Shown in pieces: positions 36,940 to 50,049 of a DNA stretch of 64,000 nt. The notes below the pieces were generated by a model. The model did no database searches, was not told where the DNA came from, and saw nothing but the letters and a program-made list of their open reading frames with translations. The translations under genes were made by a program, and so were the position numbers. Position 1 is the first letter of the stretch, and the number at the start of each line of letters is the position of its first letter. Source of the DNA: Hirsutella rhossiliensis (lineage: Eukaryota; Ascomycota; Sordariomycetes; Hypocreales; Ophiocordycipitaceae); the NCBI RefSeq assembly GCF_020360975.1, contig NW_025408669.1, positions 6,820,001-6,884,000 of the forward strand. The letters run 5' to 3'.

Positions 36940-39919
36940 GTTCTTAATTACCTAGAGATTATAATTACTACCTACTATAAAGGGGAGGTCTATAATAAAG
37001 TCTATTTATATATATATATAAAATAAGTTAAGGACTAGTAGTAACTTTAATAGCCCCCTTTTAAGCGCTTACTAGATCTTTAAGTAGCTATAAATATTAT
37101 AGTTATAAAGGAAATAGTAGATATATAGTACTATAAGCGGCTAGTAAAAGTCCTAGCTAATCGCTATTAGTATACTTTTATAGCTAGGATAGCTAATTAT
37201 ACTTAAGTTATAGATTATTTATATAATCCGCCCTCTTAACTTATCCCGCTCTTTAACTTTTAAGGGGGCCGCCTTAGCTATAGCCTCTACTATTACTAGC
37301 GCGCCTAGGACCTATAGCCTACCCTTATAGTAAAAGTAGCTATAAGGGTTAATATAGTAGTTACTTACTTAGACTTTTAACCTAAAGCCGCGGTTAAGTA
37401 AGCGCGCCCTTACTTCTATAGTATAGCGTATACTTATATATATACTATCTTATACTACTAGCTATTCTTATAGGCGTTAGAGCTCCTTATCTTAAAAGAT
37501 ACGCCGAGGGATATTAAGCGTACCCTTAAAAGGGGCCGGGACCCTAGCTACTCCTAGGGGGTTACCCTCCGCCCTTAATAAAGTAGCGCTAAGGTAAGTC
37601 TAAAGCGCCTTATCTAGGATTATTTATATATCTCGCGTATTAAGGTCTATAAAAGTAGGCCGGTCTTACTTTCTCTATAAGAGGGCGTCTAAGACTATAG
37701 CCTCCTTACTTAGTCTATACTTAATATAAAACTAAAAGCGTAAGAGATACTTTACTTAGCGCGCTTATTACTTTAAGAGATACTATTAAGTTATAAAGTA
37801 TTTAAGGTTCTTATAGTTTATAAGGATCTTAAAGCTCTTATAGCTATAGAGCTCCTCTTACTATTACTTAAGGTAGCTAATAATTACTAATATCTCTTTA
37901 TCGTAGATTAAGTAGTTCCTTTTTACTATAGTAAGCTTATATAAATAGAACGCTATTAATATCCTTTATTCTTTTACTTCTTAAGATAAGGTTCCCTTAA
38001 GTATATAGCCGCTATAGTTTACTTTTATAATTAAAGGATTATTAAAGTCCTACTATAGTAGTACTAAGGCCTATAAAAATAAGTCCTTAAAGGCTTAGAA
38101 CGCCTTTACCTATATAGGTCCTTAAGAGAAAGGGGCCCTATCCCTTATTAGCTTATTAAGTAGTAGTATAATCTATAAGAACTCCTTAATAAAGACTTAG
38201 TAATAGTTAGCGAAGCTAAGGAAGCTTTATATACCTTATTATAATATTAAGGTTACTTAGTCGTAGATAGCTTAAATCTTAGCTAGGTCTACTTATATAC
38301 CTATACCTATAATAATAATAAAGCTAAGGTATTTAACGCGCTTAACGCTAAATTTATATTTATCTAAGTCTAAGTATAAGCTATACTTTACTAAGCGGTT
38401 TAGTACTTTTTATACCTTTTATATATAGTCTTTATAGCTCTTACTTAAATAAATAAGAATATTATTTATATATATAAACGCGAACTTATTAAGGAAACCT
38501 TTAAGTACTTAGTTAATATAACGTTAGAACGTAGCTAGGGCACCTATTAGGCTAAAGGGGGTAACTATCTACTTAAATAAGCTATATCTTATATAGAACG
38601 CTATTTTTTACTCCTCCTTATACGCTATTTATACCTTATAGAATACTTAGATAATATTAAGCTTTATAAACTACTTTACCTTTACTAGGTTATAAAGAGT
38701 CTCTCCTTTAAGTAGAAGGAAGTACTAGTTTAAGCGTATAATCGCGTTTAATACTTAGTAGTTTATATAAAAGTAAAGTCCCCCTCTTAGCTCCTATATA
38801 AATAAGACTAGAGCCGCTGCTTTAAAGGAGCTAGCCTTAATAAATCCCTTATTAAGGAGGTCTATAAGGGTCTTCTTTAATACTAATAGTTCCTCTTATA
38901 ATATACTATATAGCGGCCTAAATAGTAAAGGAAGCTCTTTACTATTATCCCTTATATAAAGCGGTATTAAATAGTCTACGCTTAGCTTATAGGGGTTTAA
39001 CTTATTAGCCTCGCTCTTTTAAAAGAGTAGTAGTAGGTTATAAAACCACGGTAAGATAGCTTACTATAGCTCCTCTTTCGATATAAGGCGCTTTAGTTAT
39101 AGCGCTTTCTTAATATCTACTAAACTAACTATATAGATCGATGCTATAGCTATAGCCGGCCCTTTCTACCTATAGATTTACTATATTATACCTATAAATA
39201 CTAAGGCTAAGACTTCCTAGGCGTCTTATAAGTTAGGTAAAGTATCTAGCGCTCCCTCCTTACTACTATATTAGACCTAGGACTATATAGTGCTAAACTA
39301 TAGCCTCCCCTTATATAGTACTAAATATAACTTTATATATATTAACTATAGCTTCTTAAGAATTAAGGGAAACTTAAGCTAAGGGACTATATATACTATT
39401 AATAGCTATAGGAGGCTATTAACCTTTATAGCTACCTAAATAACGCCTTTAATAACCGCGCTCTCTATTATAGCTAAGGCGCCCTTTATACGCTTAAGGC
39501 GAATCTTCTTTACTAGTAAGTATAGCTTAAAGGCTTTCGCTTTATTAATTATAGCGTAATATTAATAACTTTTACTTATAAGGGTAGAGAGAAAGTAAGT
39601 CTAGTTAATAATAACTAATATTAAAGTAGGTTCTTCTTTAATATACTTTATTAGGTCCTCCTTAGCTAGTATTAGCTTACTAAGCTCTAAGGCCCGCTTT
39701 TATACTAAAGCTAAGCTTTTCCCTTTACTTTATATATAGTAAAGGTTCCTTTATCTCCTTTATTATTAGATTTTAATAAAGCGCGGGTAACCTATATCTT
39801 TACTAGCCTCCTTATTAAGAGGTAAGGGTAAGACCTAACTATATATATATATACTTACGCTATAATATATATAGCGGCCTTCTTTATATTATTTACTAAT
39901 TTCCTTATAAGGTACTTAC
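36940..39919 (-). pseudogene. Gypsy-C pol relic (PR end, RT, RNase H, integrase start)
   Basis: On the minus strand, a protease-like segment precedes reverse transcriptase at about 38,950-38,280. Its catalytic box reads FIYINNILIYLSKS at about 38,440-38,485, both Asp now Asn. It is followed by YLDLDKYKFSVKRVKYL. RNase H is at about 38,100-37,750, with SYKSFKILINYKNLKYFI. Downstream sequence to about 36,940 should hold integrase but is too damaged to place its residues. It resembles Gypsy-B pol closely, so the two families are related. Confidence 0.78.
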
Positions 39920-40105
39920 TATAAAAGTCTTTAACTATTATAGGTAATAGGCTTAGGCTACGGCCTAAGCTATATAGTTATATATAGAGGGCTAGATCCT
40001 ATATATATAAGGGTAGGCTAGCCGCGTATAAAAGAGCTCTATATAGCTTATTAATATTATCTTATAGATAGTACCTATATATATACCTTTGCTTACTCTA
40101 TAATA
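39920..40105 (+). repeat. Gypsy-B 5' LTR (186 bp)
   Basis: Begins TATAAAAGTCTTTA and ends CTCTATAATA. Same length as the copy at 54,454-54,639. It contains CGCGTATAAAAGAGCTC, a probable TATA box and transcription start region. Confidence 0.9.
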
Positions 40106-40239
40106 GTATAAGCTATTAACTAATAGATTTAATAGATATCTCCTTAAAAAGGGTGCTGCTTCCTTAAGGGAGCACCCCGCTACCCCTTAAGTAAATAGGA
40201 AGTATTATAGCTATCCTAGAAGCGATTAAAAGCGCAATA

Positions 40240-43200
40240 GCTAGCGAGAAAAACAAGGTTCTCGCTATACTAAGGGAGCCGTTTACGAGACTAGCATTAA
40301 CCCCTACGACCTTAGTAATACCGGTTACGGCGGCGGTACTACCGATATAAAAGCCGCTTCCTTAGCTAACTTAGGACGGTAAGCCTAAGTCTTTCTACTT
40401 CTTCCTTAGCTAGCTATAGATAAAGTTTATAATAGACGAGAAATAAGGCCTAAACGGCTATTATAATATAGCGTAGTATTTACTCCTTTATACGCTACTA
40501 GAGCCCTAGATATAGCGGACCTCTAGATTCTAGGATAAGGGCGGCCCTAGAGGTAGACGCGACCTATAAGACTTCTTCTAATACCTTATATATACGTTTA
40601 GCAACGTATAGGAGCGGGAGAAGGTATAGGATAGGCTACGGACCCTTAAGTAAAGGAATAGGTAGACCTTTAGCGAATTCTTCCCTAACTTTAAAGAGAC
40701 GCTCTTATAAGTAGCGGGAACTATAGTATAGGAAGATAGCGCGAAGCTTATATAGTTATAGAACTTAATTATACTAGCCCTATAAGAGCTACTTATCCTT
40801 ATAATTATACCTACTAACTACGGCGAGTATATAAGCTAGTTAATAAAGGTAGTATAGGGCTATAAGTAGACGCTATGTTTTTAAAAGCTTTATAAGCATA
40901 CGCCGTATAGTAGTAATAGGATTACCGCCCCTTTATAAGAGGAATAGCTAACTATCGATATTAATAGAGATACCTTAATATTAGCTACCTATATAAACCG
41001 AGCTAAACGTAGTAGGAAGTTATCTTTAAATATCCTTTATACTATCCTACTCTTTAAGTAGCGGGCGAAGTAAGTAATAAGTAAGGAAATCGGGAAAAAG
41101 AAGGCTAACGGCCGCTACCTATATTACGGCGCGTTTATATACTTTATATTAAAATGCCCCTTCCTTTTAGCTAAGCGGCCTATAGTAGTTTAAGTAGCGA
41201 AGATAGAACCGCTCCTTACCTTAGACGACGAAGAGGACTCCGCTCCCTTAGGCCTAAAGGAAAAAGAGTAGCTCTAGAGTAAAGACGGGCTTTAAAGCCT
41301 TAATTACTAGTACTAGTAAAGGAGAAAGAGGAATTATCCGCCTATATAAAAGAAGAGCTTACTTTAATATAGGTTATAGTTAATAACTCCTTACCTATCG
41401 CCGCCTTTATAGATAAGGGCTACTAGTACTATACCGTAGTTAACGAGGTACTTATATAAGAGATATAAGTACTAGTAGAAAAAATCGCCTTAAGGCGAGT
41501 AAAGGGCGCCTTAGGCGTAATAGAGGGTATAGTAATTAAGGGTATTATATAGCTAGCTATAAAGGTCGATAGTTACTATAAGCTTATCGTAGCTTATATA
41601 ATCCCTTAACTAGAGTTTCCCTTAATCCTTAGGAAACCTTAGTTATTATATATAGAGTTATACTTAGTTTTATACTAAAAGAAGCTATAGTTTAGGCCTA
41701 TATAATAGTAGGTCTATTATAACGACGGTTTTATAGGTATAAGACTAAGCGTGCGAGCTTTATACTTAGTATAAGAAGTCCTTACCTCTATCTTTATAGG
41801 AACTATATAATAGTTAAAGCGGGAGGAAGGCCGGGCAGCGGCTAATATAGCGGTCTATATAGTTAGCCTAGCGGATATCGATAAAGCCCTTTAAGCGAAG
41901 AAGCTAAAGTCGCCCTCTAAGCTATAGTAGTAGATACTAAAGCGCTTTTATAACCTCTTACCGCTATTTAAGTCCTAAGAAGTAAATAAGCTTAACCTAT
42001 ATAAGCTAGGGGTAGACTATAAGATCGTACTCTATACTAATAAAAAGGGGTAAGAACTACCTATACTATTTAGACCGCTATATAGTATATTATATATAGA
42101 GCTACTAGTACTAAAAAAGATACTAAGGGACCTCCTAAATAAGGGTTTTATTTAAGTAAGTAGCTTTAAAGTAAGAGCGCCGGTCTTATTTATATATAAA
42201 CTAAGGGGAGGGATATAGTTTTATTATAACTATAGGGCTTTAAATATAATTACGAGGCTAGACTACTACCCTTTACCTTTAATCTTAGATACGCTCTATA
42301 ACCTTTCGAAGGTAAAGTAGTTTATAAAGCTAGATATAAAATAAGCGTTTTATAAGGTATAGATCTTAGAGGGTAATAAGTAAAAGATAGCGTTCTATAT
42401 ACGCTATAGCTTATTTAAGTAGTATATAACGCCCTTTAGCCTCTTAAGAGCGCCCGCTACCTTCTAGTATTATATTAATAATATACTTTAGGACTTCCTT
42501 AATAAGTTCGCTTTTATATATATAGATAATATCCTTATTTATATAAGCGGCTCCTATATAGACTATATATAGAAAGTATAGAGGGTCTTAGAGCGCCTCT
42601 AACTTTATAAGCTCTACCTCGACCTAAATAAGTATAAATTTAAGGTTAAGAGGGTTAAGTACCTAGGCTTTATTATCTATATAGGTATAGGTATATAGGC
42701 GGATCCTATAAAGATCTAGGCGATTTAAAACTAAGCTACCTTAACTATATAGATAGGTATATAAAGCTTCCTTAGGTTCGTAAACTATTATAAGATATTT
42801 ATTAAGGGCTTCTCTTATATTATAATACCCTTAAACGAGATTACTAAGAAGTAGACCGCTTTTTACTAAGGGCCTATATAAGAAGGAGCGTTCTATACGC
42901 TTAAGGACTTATTTTCTTAAGCCCTAGTACTGCTTTAATAGGACTTCGACTAGTCTATATTAGTTAAAGCGGACTATAGTAGCTAGGTACTTAAAGGAAC
43001 GCTCTCTTAGAAGGTAGATAGGTAGAAGTAACCGGTAGCGTTCTACTCCTATAAGCTAACCTTAGTAGAGTAGAATTATACTATTTACGATAAAGAGATA
43101 CTAGCGATTATTAGCTACCTTAAGTAATAGTAAGCGGAGCTCTAGAGCTATAAGAGCTTTAAGGTTCTTATAGACTATAAGAACCTCGAGTACTTTATAA

Positions 43201-44300
43201 CTCGCTAGTACCTCTTAGAGCGGTAAGCCTATTAAGTAAAGTATCTCTTATACTTTAACTTCTTAATTAAGTACCGCTTTAAGCGGGACTCCGCGGTCTT
43301 AGACGCGCTTTCTTAGAGGGATTAAGACTAGCTAATAAGAGCGGATATCGAGGCCTAGGATCTATAGCTTATCCCGTAGGAAGCACTATAGACTTATATA
43401 GGAGCTTCCTTAGTAAAGGAAGACGCGGTGCTAGCGAATAAGCTTCCCCCCGCGCCCTTACCTTAGTTTAGTAAGGAGGGATAGACCGGCCTAAGGGCGC
43501 GCGCGGTAAGAGTATTTTAAGATAAGGCCCTTTAACGCTTATAGGATAGGATAGCGGCTCTAGACTATACCTATAAGGGCGTGCGCTATACTATTAAGTC
43601 CGGCGCTCGACGCTTAGATCTAAAGCTAAAGCTAAAGGTATAGGTAGCCGACTACTATATCGACCTACGGGGGTATTTACGCTAGCGGGGGAGACTATAA
43701 GTACCGGGCGTACTATATACTATAAAAGCTAAGGAGAAGGAGGGACCGCTAAAGCTAGATAAATAGAATAAGCTCTAAGGGAGGCTAGTCTAACTTATCT
43801 ATAACTCTAGTATTATAAGTTACTTAGGTAGATAGGGTATAATAGTAGGCCTTATAAGGGACTTTTACTAGCCCCTCTTATAGTACTATATTTATCGCTT
43901 CCTTTATAACTATGATATCTATAGCTATATAAAGATCTAAAAGGTATAGCTTAAAGGGCTACTAAAGTAGCTTTTAGTACTAAACTAGTTCTATATATAT
44001 ATATAAATAGACTTTATAATAGACCTCCCGCTTATAGAGGGCGGTAACCGCTATATATAGGTAATTAAGGACTAACTTAGTAAATTAGTAGTACTAAAGC
44101 TAATACTATTTATAAATATAAAAGCTTATATAGAGCGCTTCCTTTAATACTAAGCCTACTTATATAGCTAGCCGGCCTTTATTATAAGTAATAAAGGGTT
44201 AAACTAAACTAGCCGCTTTTAGTAGTACTTATACTAGCTACTTTAGATTATATAGCTACTTAGTATAGCTTATTACTTATAAACTAATAAGGGACCTAAG
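40240..44300 (+). pseudogene. Gypsy-B gag-pol relic, part before Gypsy-D
   Basis: Gag is at about 40,260-41,200, with a capsid-like segment (near 40,560-40,830) and a zinc knuckle at about 41,125-41,160 where the CCHC Cys and His mostly read Tyr (YLYYGAFIYFILKC). Protease is at about 41,380-41,640, reverse transcriptase at about 42,060-42,700 (LDIKQAFYKV near 42,330, catalytic box YIDNILIY at 42,516-42,540 with the second Asp now Asn) and RNase H at about 42,900-43,270 (QNYTIYDKEILAI, LIDYKNLEYF). The integrase starts at about 43,780 and is cut at 44,300 by Gypsy-D. Stops fit former Gln/Trp codons. Confidence 0.85.
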
Positions 44301-44557
44301 TATAAGAGCGCTATTAAGAGGTATAGGCTAATAAAGTACTTAGGTATATAGTACTAATATATCGGTAAGGTATTAGTAGGGAATCGTACTTACCTTACTT
44401 ATATATTATAGACCTCTTACTACTTTAACTAAAGAGGAAAAATCCCTCTTCTTAAAAGCTTTAGTCTTATAATAAGGAGAATATAATATATATAGCGTAG
44501 TACTTCTAGCTATCTTTACTACCTAACTAATCGTACTATAATATATATTCCCTTATA
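44301..44557 (+). repeat. Gypsy-D 5' LTR (257 bp)
   Basis: Begins TATAAGAGCGCTA and ends ATTCCCTTATA. Same length as 51,852-52,108. Differences are transitions. Confidence 0.9.
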
Positions 44558-44569
44558 ATTTCTAAAGCT

Positions 44570-47500
44570 TCTCTTTTTAGTTACTTAGTAGAGATAGCTA
44601 CTTAAAGAAGACTACGTAACGCTCTTATAGCGCGACGTAGTAGTTAACTAGTTAAGGCCTCTTCGTTACGTATATTAGGTATCTACTTAAGAGATAAAGA
44701 ACTAGAAGATATACCCTTAGAATAGACCTTTATTATAGACGATATTCTAACTATATCGAAGATATCGCTACTTATAAGCGTAAGACTATTAACTTATAAA
44801 GAAAAGCTTACGGTCTTATAAGCGCGTATTAAGGAGCTAAAGGAGACGAAACGCTTATAAGACCGCGTTATATAATTAAAGGAGGAAATTACTAAACGCG
44901 CTAGTGCTATCGCTATTTATTCGGGAAAGCGTCGACGGTCCTACTCCCCTAAATTAAACGGTAGTCGCGGTAGCGAGGTTAAGATTAAAAACATCGCTTA
45001 ATTATCTTAACCTACTAATATATAGAAACGTCTAGACTAGACTTACGATCTAAAGGACGCTTTTAGGGCAGCGCTTAAACGCTTTTATCGCGACGAAATA
45101 AAGATCCTCTATATAGTAGATTATATATATAGTAACTATAAAGCGAGATAGCGCCGATACCTTAAAAAATAAACGCTAATTAACCGAACTAAATATAGTA
45201 TAGATTAGGTATACTTTAAGGAATAAATACTTATCTTAATTAAAGATACTATAAATAAGGAGATACTATTAGCGATATAATTAAAGGAGGCTTACTAATA
45301 AGAAGGCTAGTCCCCTTTAGAGTTTAGCTTATACCTTAACTCCTTAAAGAAGCATTTTAAACGCTTATTAGAAAAGGTATATACTCTTATGTTTTTCGCT
45401 AAGTTAGAGCTATAACTTTAAGACTAAATTAACCTCTATTTAATACTTATTTATACTTATTAATAGGAAGAGCTTATATAAGTCGCCTAACGATATTAAG
45501 ATACTACTATTAATAAGAGGCGATATACTAATACTACTTCTACCTTTAAAGGAACCGGGAATAAAAGTAGTGCTATACCTTAAGGCGGTATATATAAGGG
45601 AAGGAATTAAAAAGGTTAATAAGCTAGGCCGAATTATTAAGGAAATACTACCGATTTAACTAATAACTAATAAGCTAGTAATATACCTACTAAGGGCTAA
45701 ACTAAGGGACGTTATTAAGAAAGAGGATCTTCTACTTAATTAGGAATTATATATTTCTAATATAATAAGCTAGGATACTTATTTATAGAATATACTAATT
45801 CTCTAAAGGTAGAAACCCTAGTAAAGACTCTTAAACTTAATACCGTAAAATAAGGAAAAGGTAAGATATTAGGGTAAACGCTTCTCCCTTAATAAACTTA
45901 ATACCTATAAGATAGTTACTTAAAACTCCTATAACGATATTAGGGCGAAACCCTACTAAAGTCCCTATATACCTAGATACTTACGGTGCCGTTAACCTTA
46001 TAAATATATACTTTACTTAATAGTAAGGATTACTATAAGTAGCGCTATTATACCTTAAGTTATTAGGGCTTAATAATAGTAGGGTAAGGGAGTATAGAGT
46101 ATAGTTAGTACCGCTCTAAATAATAAATATAAGGGGCACCGAAAAGATAATTACTTATTTCTATATTAGTACCGATAAGTTAACGCTAAACGATTAGGTA
46201 TTAATCCTTTTATTAGTTACTACCTTAAAAGATAAACGTATTTATATTATCCTATAAAAACGATAGTAGTAGTTTAAGTATTAACTAAGTAGCGAAACCT
46301 TATAGAATCCCTATAGATTCCTTTAGGAATATAAGAATAAGGTAAGGGTATATATAATAGCGCTTAATCCTAAGCTAATCCTACTATTAAATAAAGATAA
46401 GGATAAAGGGATTTTATAGGAAGAATAAGCCGAAATCCTACTAACTCTTTACTAGTTTAAAGATACCTTCTTAGCTAATAAATCTAATTTATTACTAGCT
46501 AGAAAGGGAATAAATTACTTAATTAATTTAATCCTTAATATAGAACCTCCTTATAGACCGATTTACCCTCTATCGTAAAGGGAACTCTAAGTATTACGCG
46601 ACTAAATCTAAGACGCGATAAAAAGGAAAATAATCTAAGAGTTAAAGAGCTTAGCTAGGGCGCCTATCTTTTTCGTTCTAAAAAAGGATAGTACCTTACG
46701 GCTATATATAGACTACTAAGGACTTAACTAGGTTATATAAAAGAATCGGTACCCTTTACCTCTTATTTTAAAGATTATTAACTACTATTAAAGAGCTAAG
46801 TATTTTTCTAAGATTAATATATAGAATATATATTAACGTATTCGAATTTAGAAAGGAGATAAATAGAAGACCGCTTTCTAAACGCGTTATAGATATTTCG
46901 AATACCTAGTAATACCCTTTAGACTTATTAATATACTAGCTATATTTTAGAGCTATATCTATTAAGCGCTTAAGGGGCTCGTAGATATAATCTATATAGT
47001 CTACCTTAACGATATCCTTATATACTCTAAAATAAAAGAAGAATATACTAAATACTTAGGATAAGTAATAGAAAGGCTAAGGGCTATAAAGCTCTATATA
47101 AAACTATTAAAGTATATCTTTTATTAATAGTTAGTTAAGTTCCTTAGGTTTATATTATTTACTAATAGGGTATTAATAGACCCTTAATAGGTAGAGGCAA
47201 TAGCCTAATAGCTTAAACCTATAACCTACTATAATATTTAGGTTTTCCTTAAGTTCTATAATTTTTACCGACGATTTATATATAGGTACTTAAGAGTTAT
47301 AGCGCCCCTAACTATATTACTAAAAGGGAGTAAGAATAAAAAGAAGCTAAGGAGTATAGAGCTAAACCTTACTAAAAGGGCAGCGTTTTAGGCTCTTAAG
47401 GATACTTTTTAAGGAGCCCTACTCCTTTAATATTATAATCTAGAAAGATATATTTATATCGAAATAGATATATCGTAATTCGCGATAGTAAGGATTATCT

Positions 47501-49690
47501 CTTAACCTAATAACGAAGGGCGTTACTATCTAATCGTATTTTAGTTAAGGAAGTTTACTAGAGCCGAACTTAATTATAATATTCTAGACTAAGAACTCTT
47601 CGCTATTATTAAGTTATTTAAATACTAGCGATATTACGTTAAAAGGGTAGCGTATAAAGTAAAGGTATTATTAGACTACTATAACCTTTAAACGTTTATA
47701 TACTAGACCTCCTTAAATAAGAGGTAAGTAAGATAGTATATATATTTAGCACTATTTAACTTTACGATTAAGTATTATATAGGTAAATCTAACCTAGCGG
47801 ACGCGCTATTAAGAATACTTAGATATAAGGGCGAGAAGCTCCTATCTATAGAACTATTACTAGAGCTATAAGCGAAACTAGCTATTATTAATACTATATC
47901 TATATAAAGAAATAATAAGGCGTTTTTATAGGTAAGGAGATACTTAACCTCGAGTTAATATAAGCGTAGTAAAGTGCCTTTATATAAGGAAAATATATAA
48001 GCTTATCTATAGCAAAACTATAATAATTTAAGCGCGAGACCTAAACGATTAGCCGATTAAGCTAAAGAGAGAGCTAGTTATAAATAGTTACTCTTAAGGA
48101 AGACCGCTAAAGAAGCGGCCTATTATATAAAGGTTTATATAGTAAAAGTTCTAGAACTATTACTAGAGTTACTAAAACGTACTTAGTCGGTTAACGTAGT
48201 AATTAATAGGCTAAAAGAAACTAAAGACTTCTTAAAAGGGAAGGGTTTTTAGTTAGTATGCTTAGATAGACTACTACTATAAAAGGGTTATATTATAGTG
48301 CCTTTAAAGGTAGCCTTATAATAAGAGCTAATATAGCTCTTTTATAACGATTTATTAGTAAGATACTTTAGCTCTTAACGTACTAGCGAGCTATTAACGA
48401 GGAACTTCTACTAGGATAGAATAATAAAAGATATAAATAAATACGTTTAGTTATACTTAGTATATTAAGGTATAGTATCTAAGAGGTATCGCCCTTATAG
48501 TACTATATAATCGTTACTATATCCTATATAACTATAGGAAGAATTATTAATAGACTTTACTATAGGTCTACCTAAAGTATAGTATAATAGATAAGACGTT
48601 AATACGATCTTAGTAATCGTAGACCGATATACTAAGTATTACCTCTTCTTTTCTATCTCTAAGATAATAATAGCCTTAGAGCTAGTAGAATTATTCTATT
48701 ACTAAGTTAAATTAGTATATAGACCTTTAAAAGGCATTATCTTAGATAAAGGGTCCTTATTTATAAGTAAGTTCTAGTTAAATCTTTATTTTATCTTATA
48801 AGTAAAACGTAGGCTATTAACGGTATTTTACCTATAAACTAATAGGTAAATAAAATAAATAAACTAAGCTATATAGTACTACTTAAGATACTTTACTAAC
48901 TTAGAATAAACTAACTAAGTATTACTCCTATATATTACTTAATTTATATATAATAATATAAAGAACGTAATAACTAGGTTATTACCTAATAAAGCGTTAA
49001 TAGATTACTAACTAAACTTCTATATTAATACTAAGGACGATATTATTTAGAGGGGGGTACCTAAAGTAAAAGTAAGAGTTACTAGGCTATAAGAGCTATA
49101 AAAGAGGCTTAAGGAATACTAAAGAAAGGCTATTAAATCGTAAGCGAAATACTATAATTTAAGGCACTAACCGCTTATACTAAAAGTAAGAGACCTTATA
49201 ATATTATCGATAAAGAATTTACGCTTTAAGGATAAAAAAAGAAAACTCTTACCTAAGTATATTAAACTATTTTAGGTCCTATAAGCTATTAGAAAGTAAA
49301 TATATTATCTTATACTCCCTAAGAAGTACTTACGCCTTTATAACGTTTTCTATATTAGTCTCTTAAAGCCTTAAAAGGAGCGTAAAAGCACCTATAAAGA
49401 TAGCGAAACCCTATTAATACTAGACTTAGAGGATAATAAAAGCGAATAGGAAGTTTAAGAGATTAAAGACTAAAAGAGATCTAAGGGCAATACTTTTTTC
49501 CTTATTAAATAAAAAGGATAGCTAGCTAAGTATAACTAATAGGTCGATACTAAAGATATAGCGAATAGCTAAGACCTTATTAAAGAATATACTACTCGCT
49601 TAACTAGGAAAAAGAGGCGTAAGACTAAGTAAGGTAAGGAAACCTACTAGTATAAGGAGACGCTACTAAATTAATAATAAATCCCTATTA
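44570..49690 (+). pseudogene. Gypsy-D gag-pol relic
   Basis: Gag-like sequence runs from about 44,600 to 45,750 and protease from about 45,950 to 46,130. Reverse transcriptase is at about 46,560-47,240: FFVLKKDSTLRLYIDYQGLN near 46,670, catalytic box VYLNDILIY at 46,999-47,025 with the first Asp now Asn. RNase H is at about 47,390-47,760 (ELNYNILDQELFAI). Integrase is at about 48,540-48,960 (DFTIGLPK, VIVDRYTKYYLF, IILDKGSLF), keeping both visible Asp. A chromodomain lies at about 49,440-49,590 (FFLIKQKGQLAKYNQQV, with Trp as stop). Gln/Trp stops make it inactive. Confidence 0.85.
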
Positions 49691-50049
49691 AATCGCTACT
49701 AACTTATTAATATATCGGTATACCTAAATATCCTAAAACTATATATAAAATAGTAAAATAAGAGAATAAGGAAAACTATTTATACTACCTATTAAATATT
49801 ATTAAGGAAAATAAAACTAAACCGTAACTCTACTAAGGCCCTAACGATAAAGGAGAGAAGGATAGTTATAGCTAAATAAAAGAAAGATAAGACCTATCTA
49901 TTACTTCCGACTACCCCTCTTCTTTATTAGTATAGCGGGAACTAACTAAAGCGCCCCTTCCGCTATACTAAATACCTCTAGAAATACCGGAACTACCCTA
50001 TCCTTTACTCTTTCCTTATCCTTTACGTCGAGACCTATCTCTATTAGCA

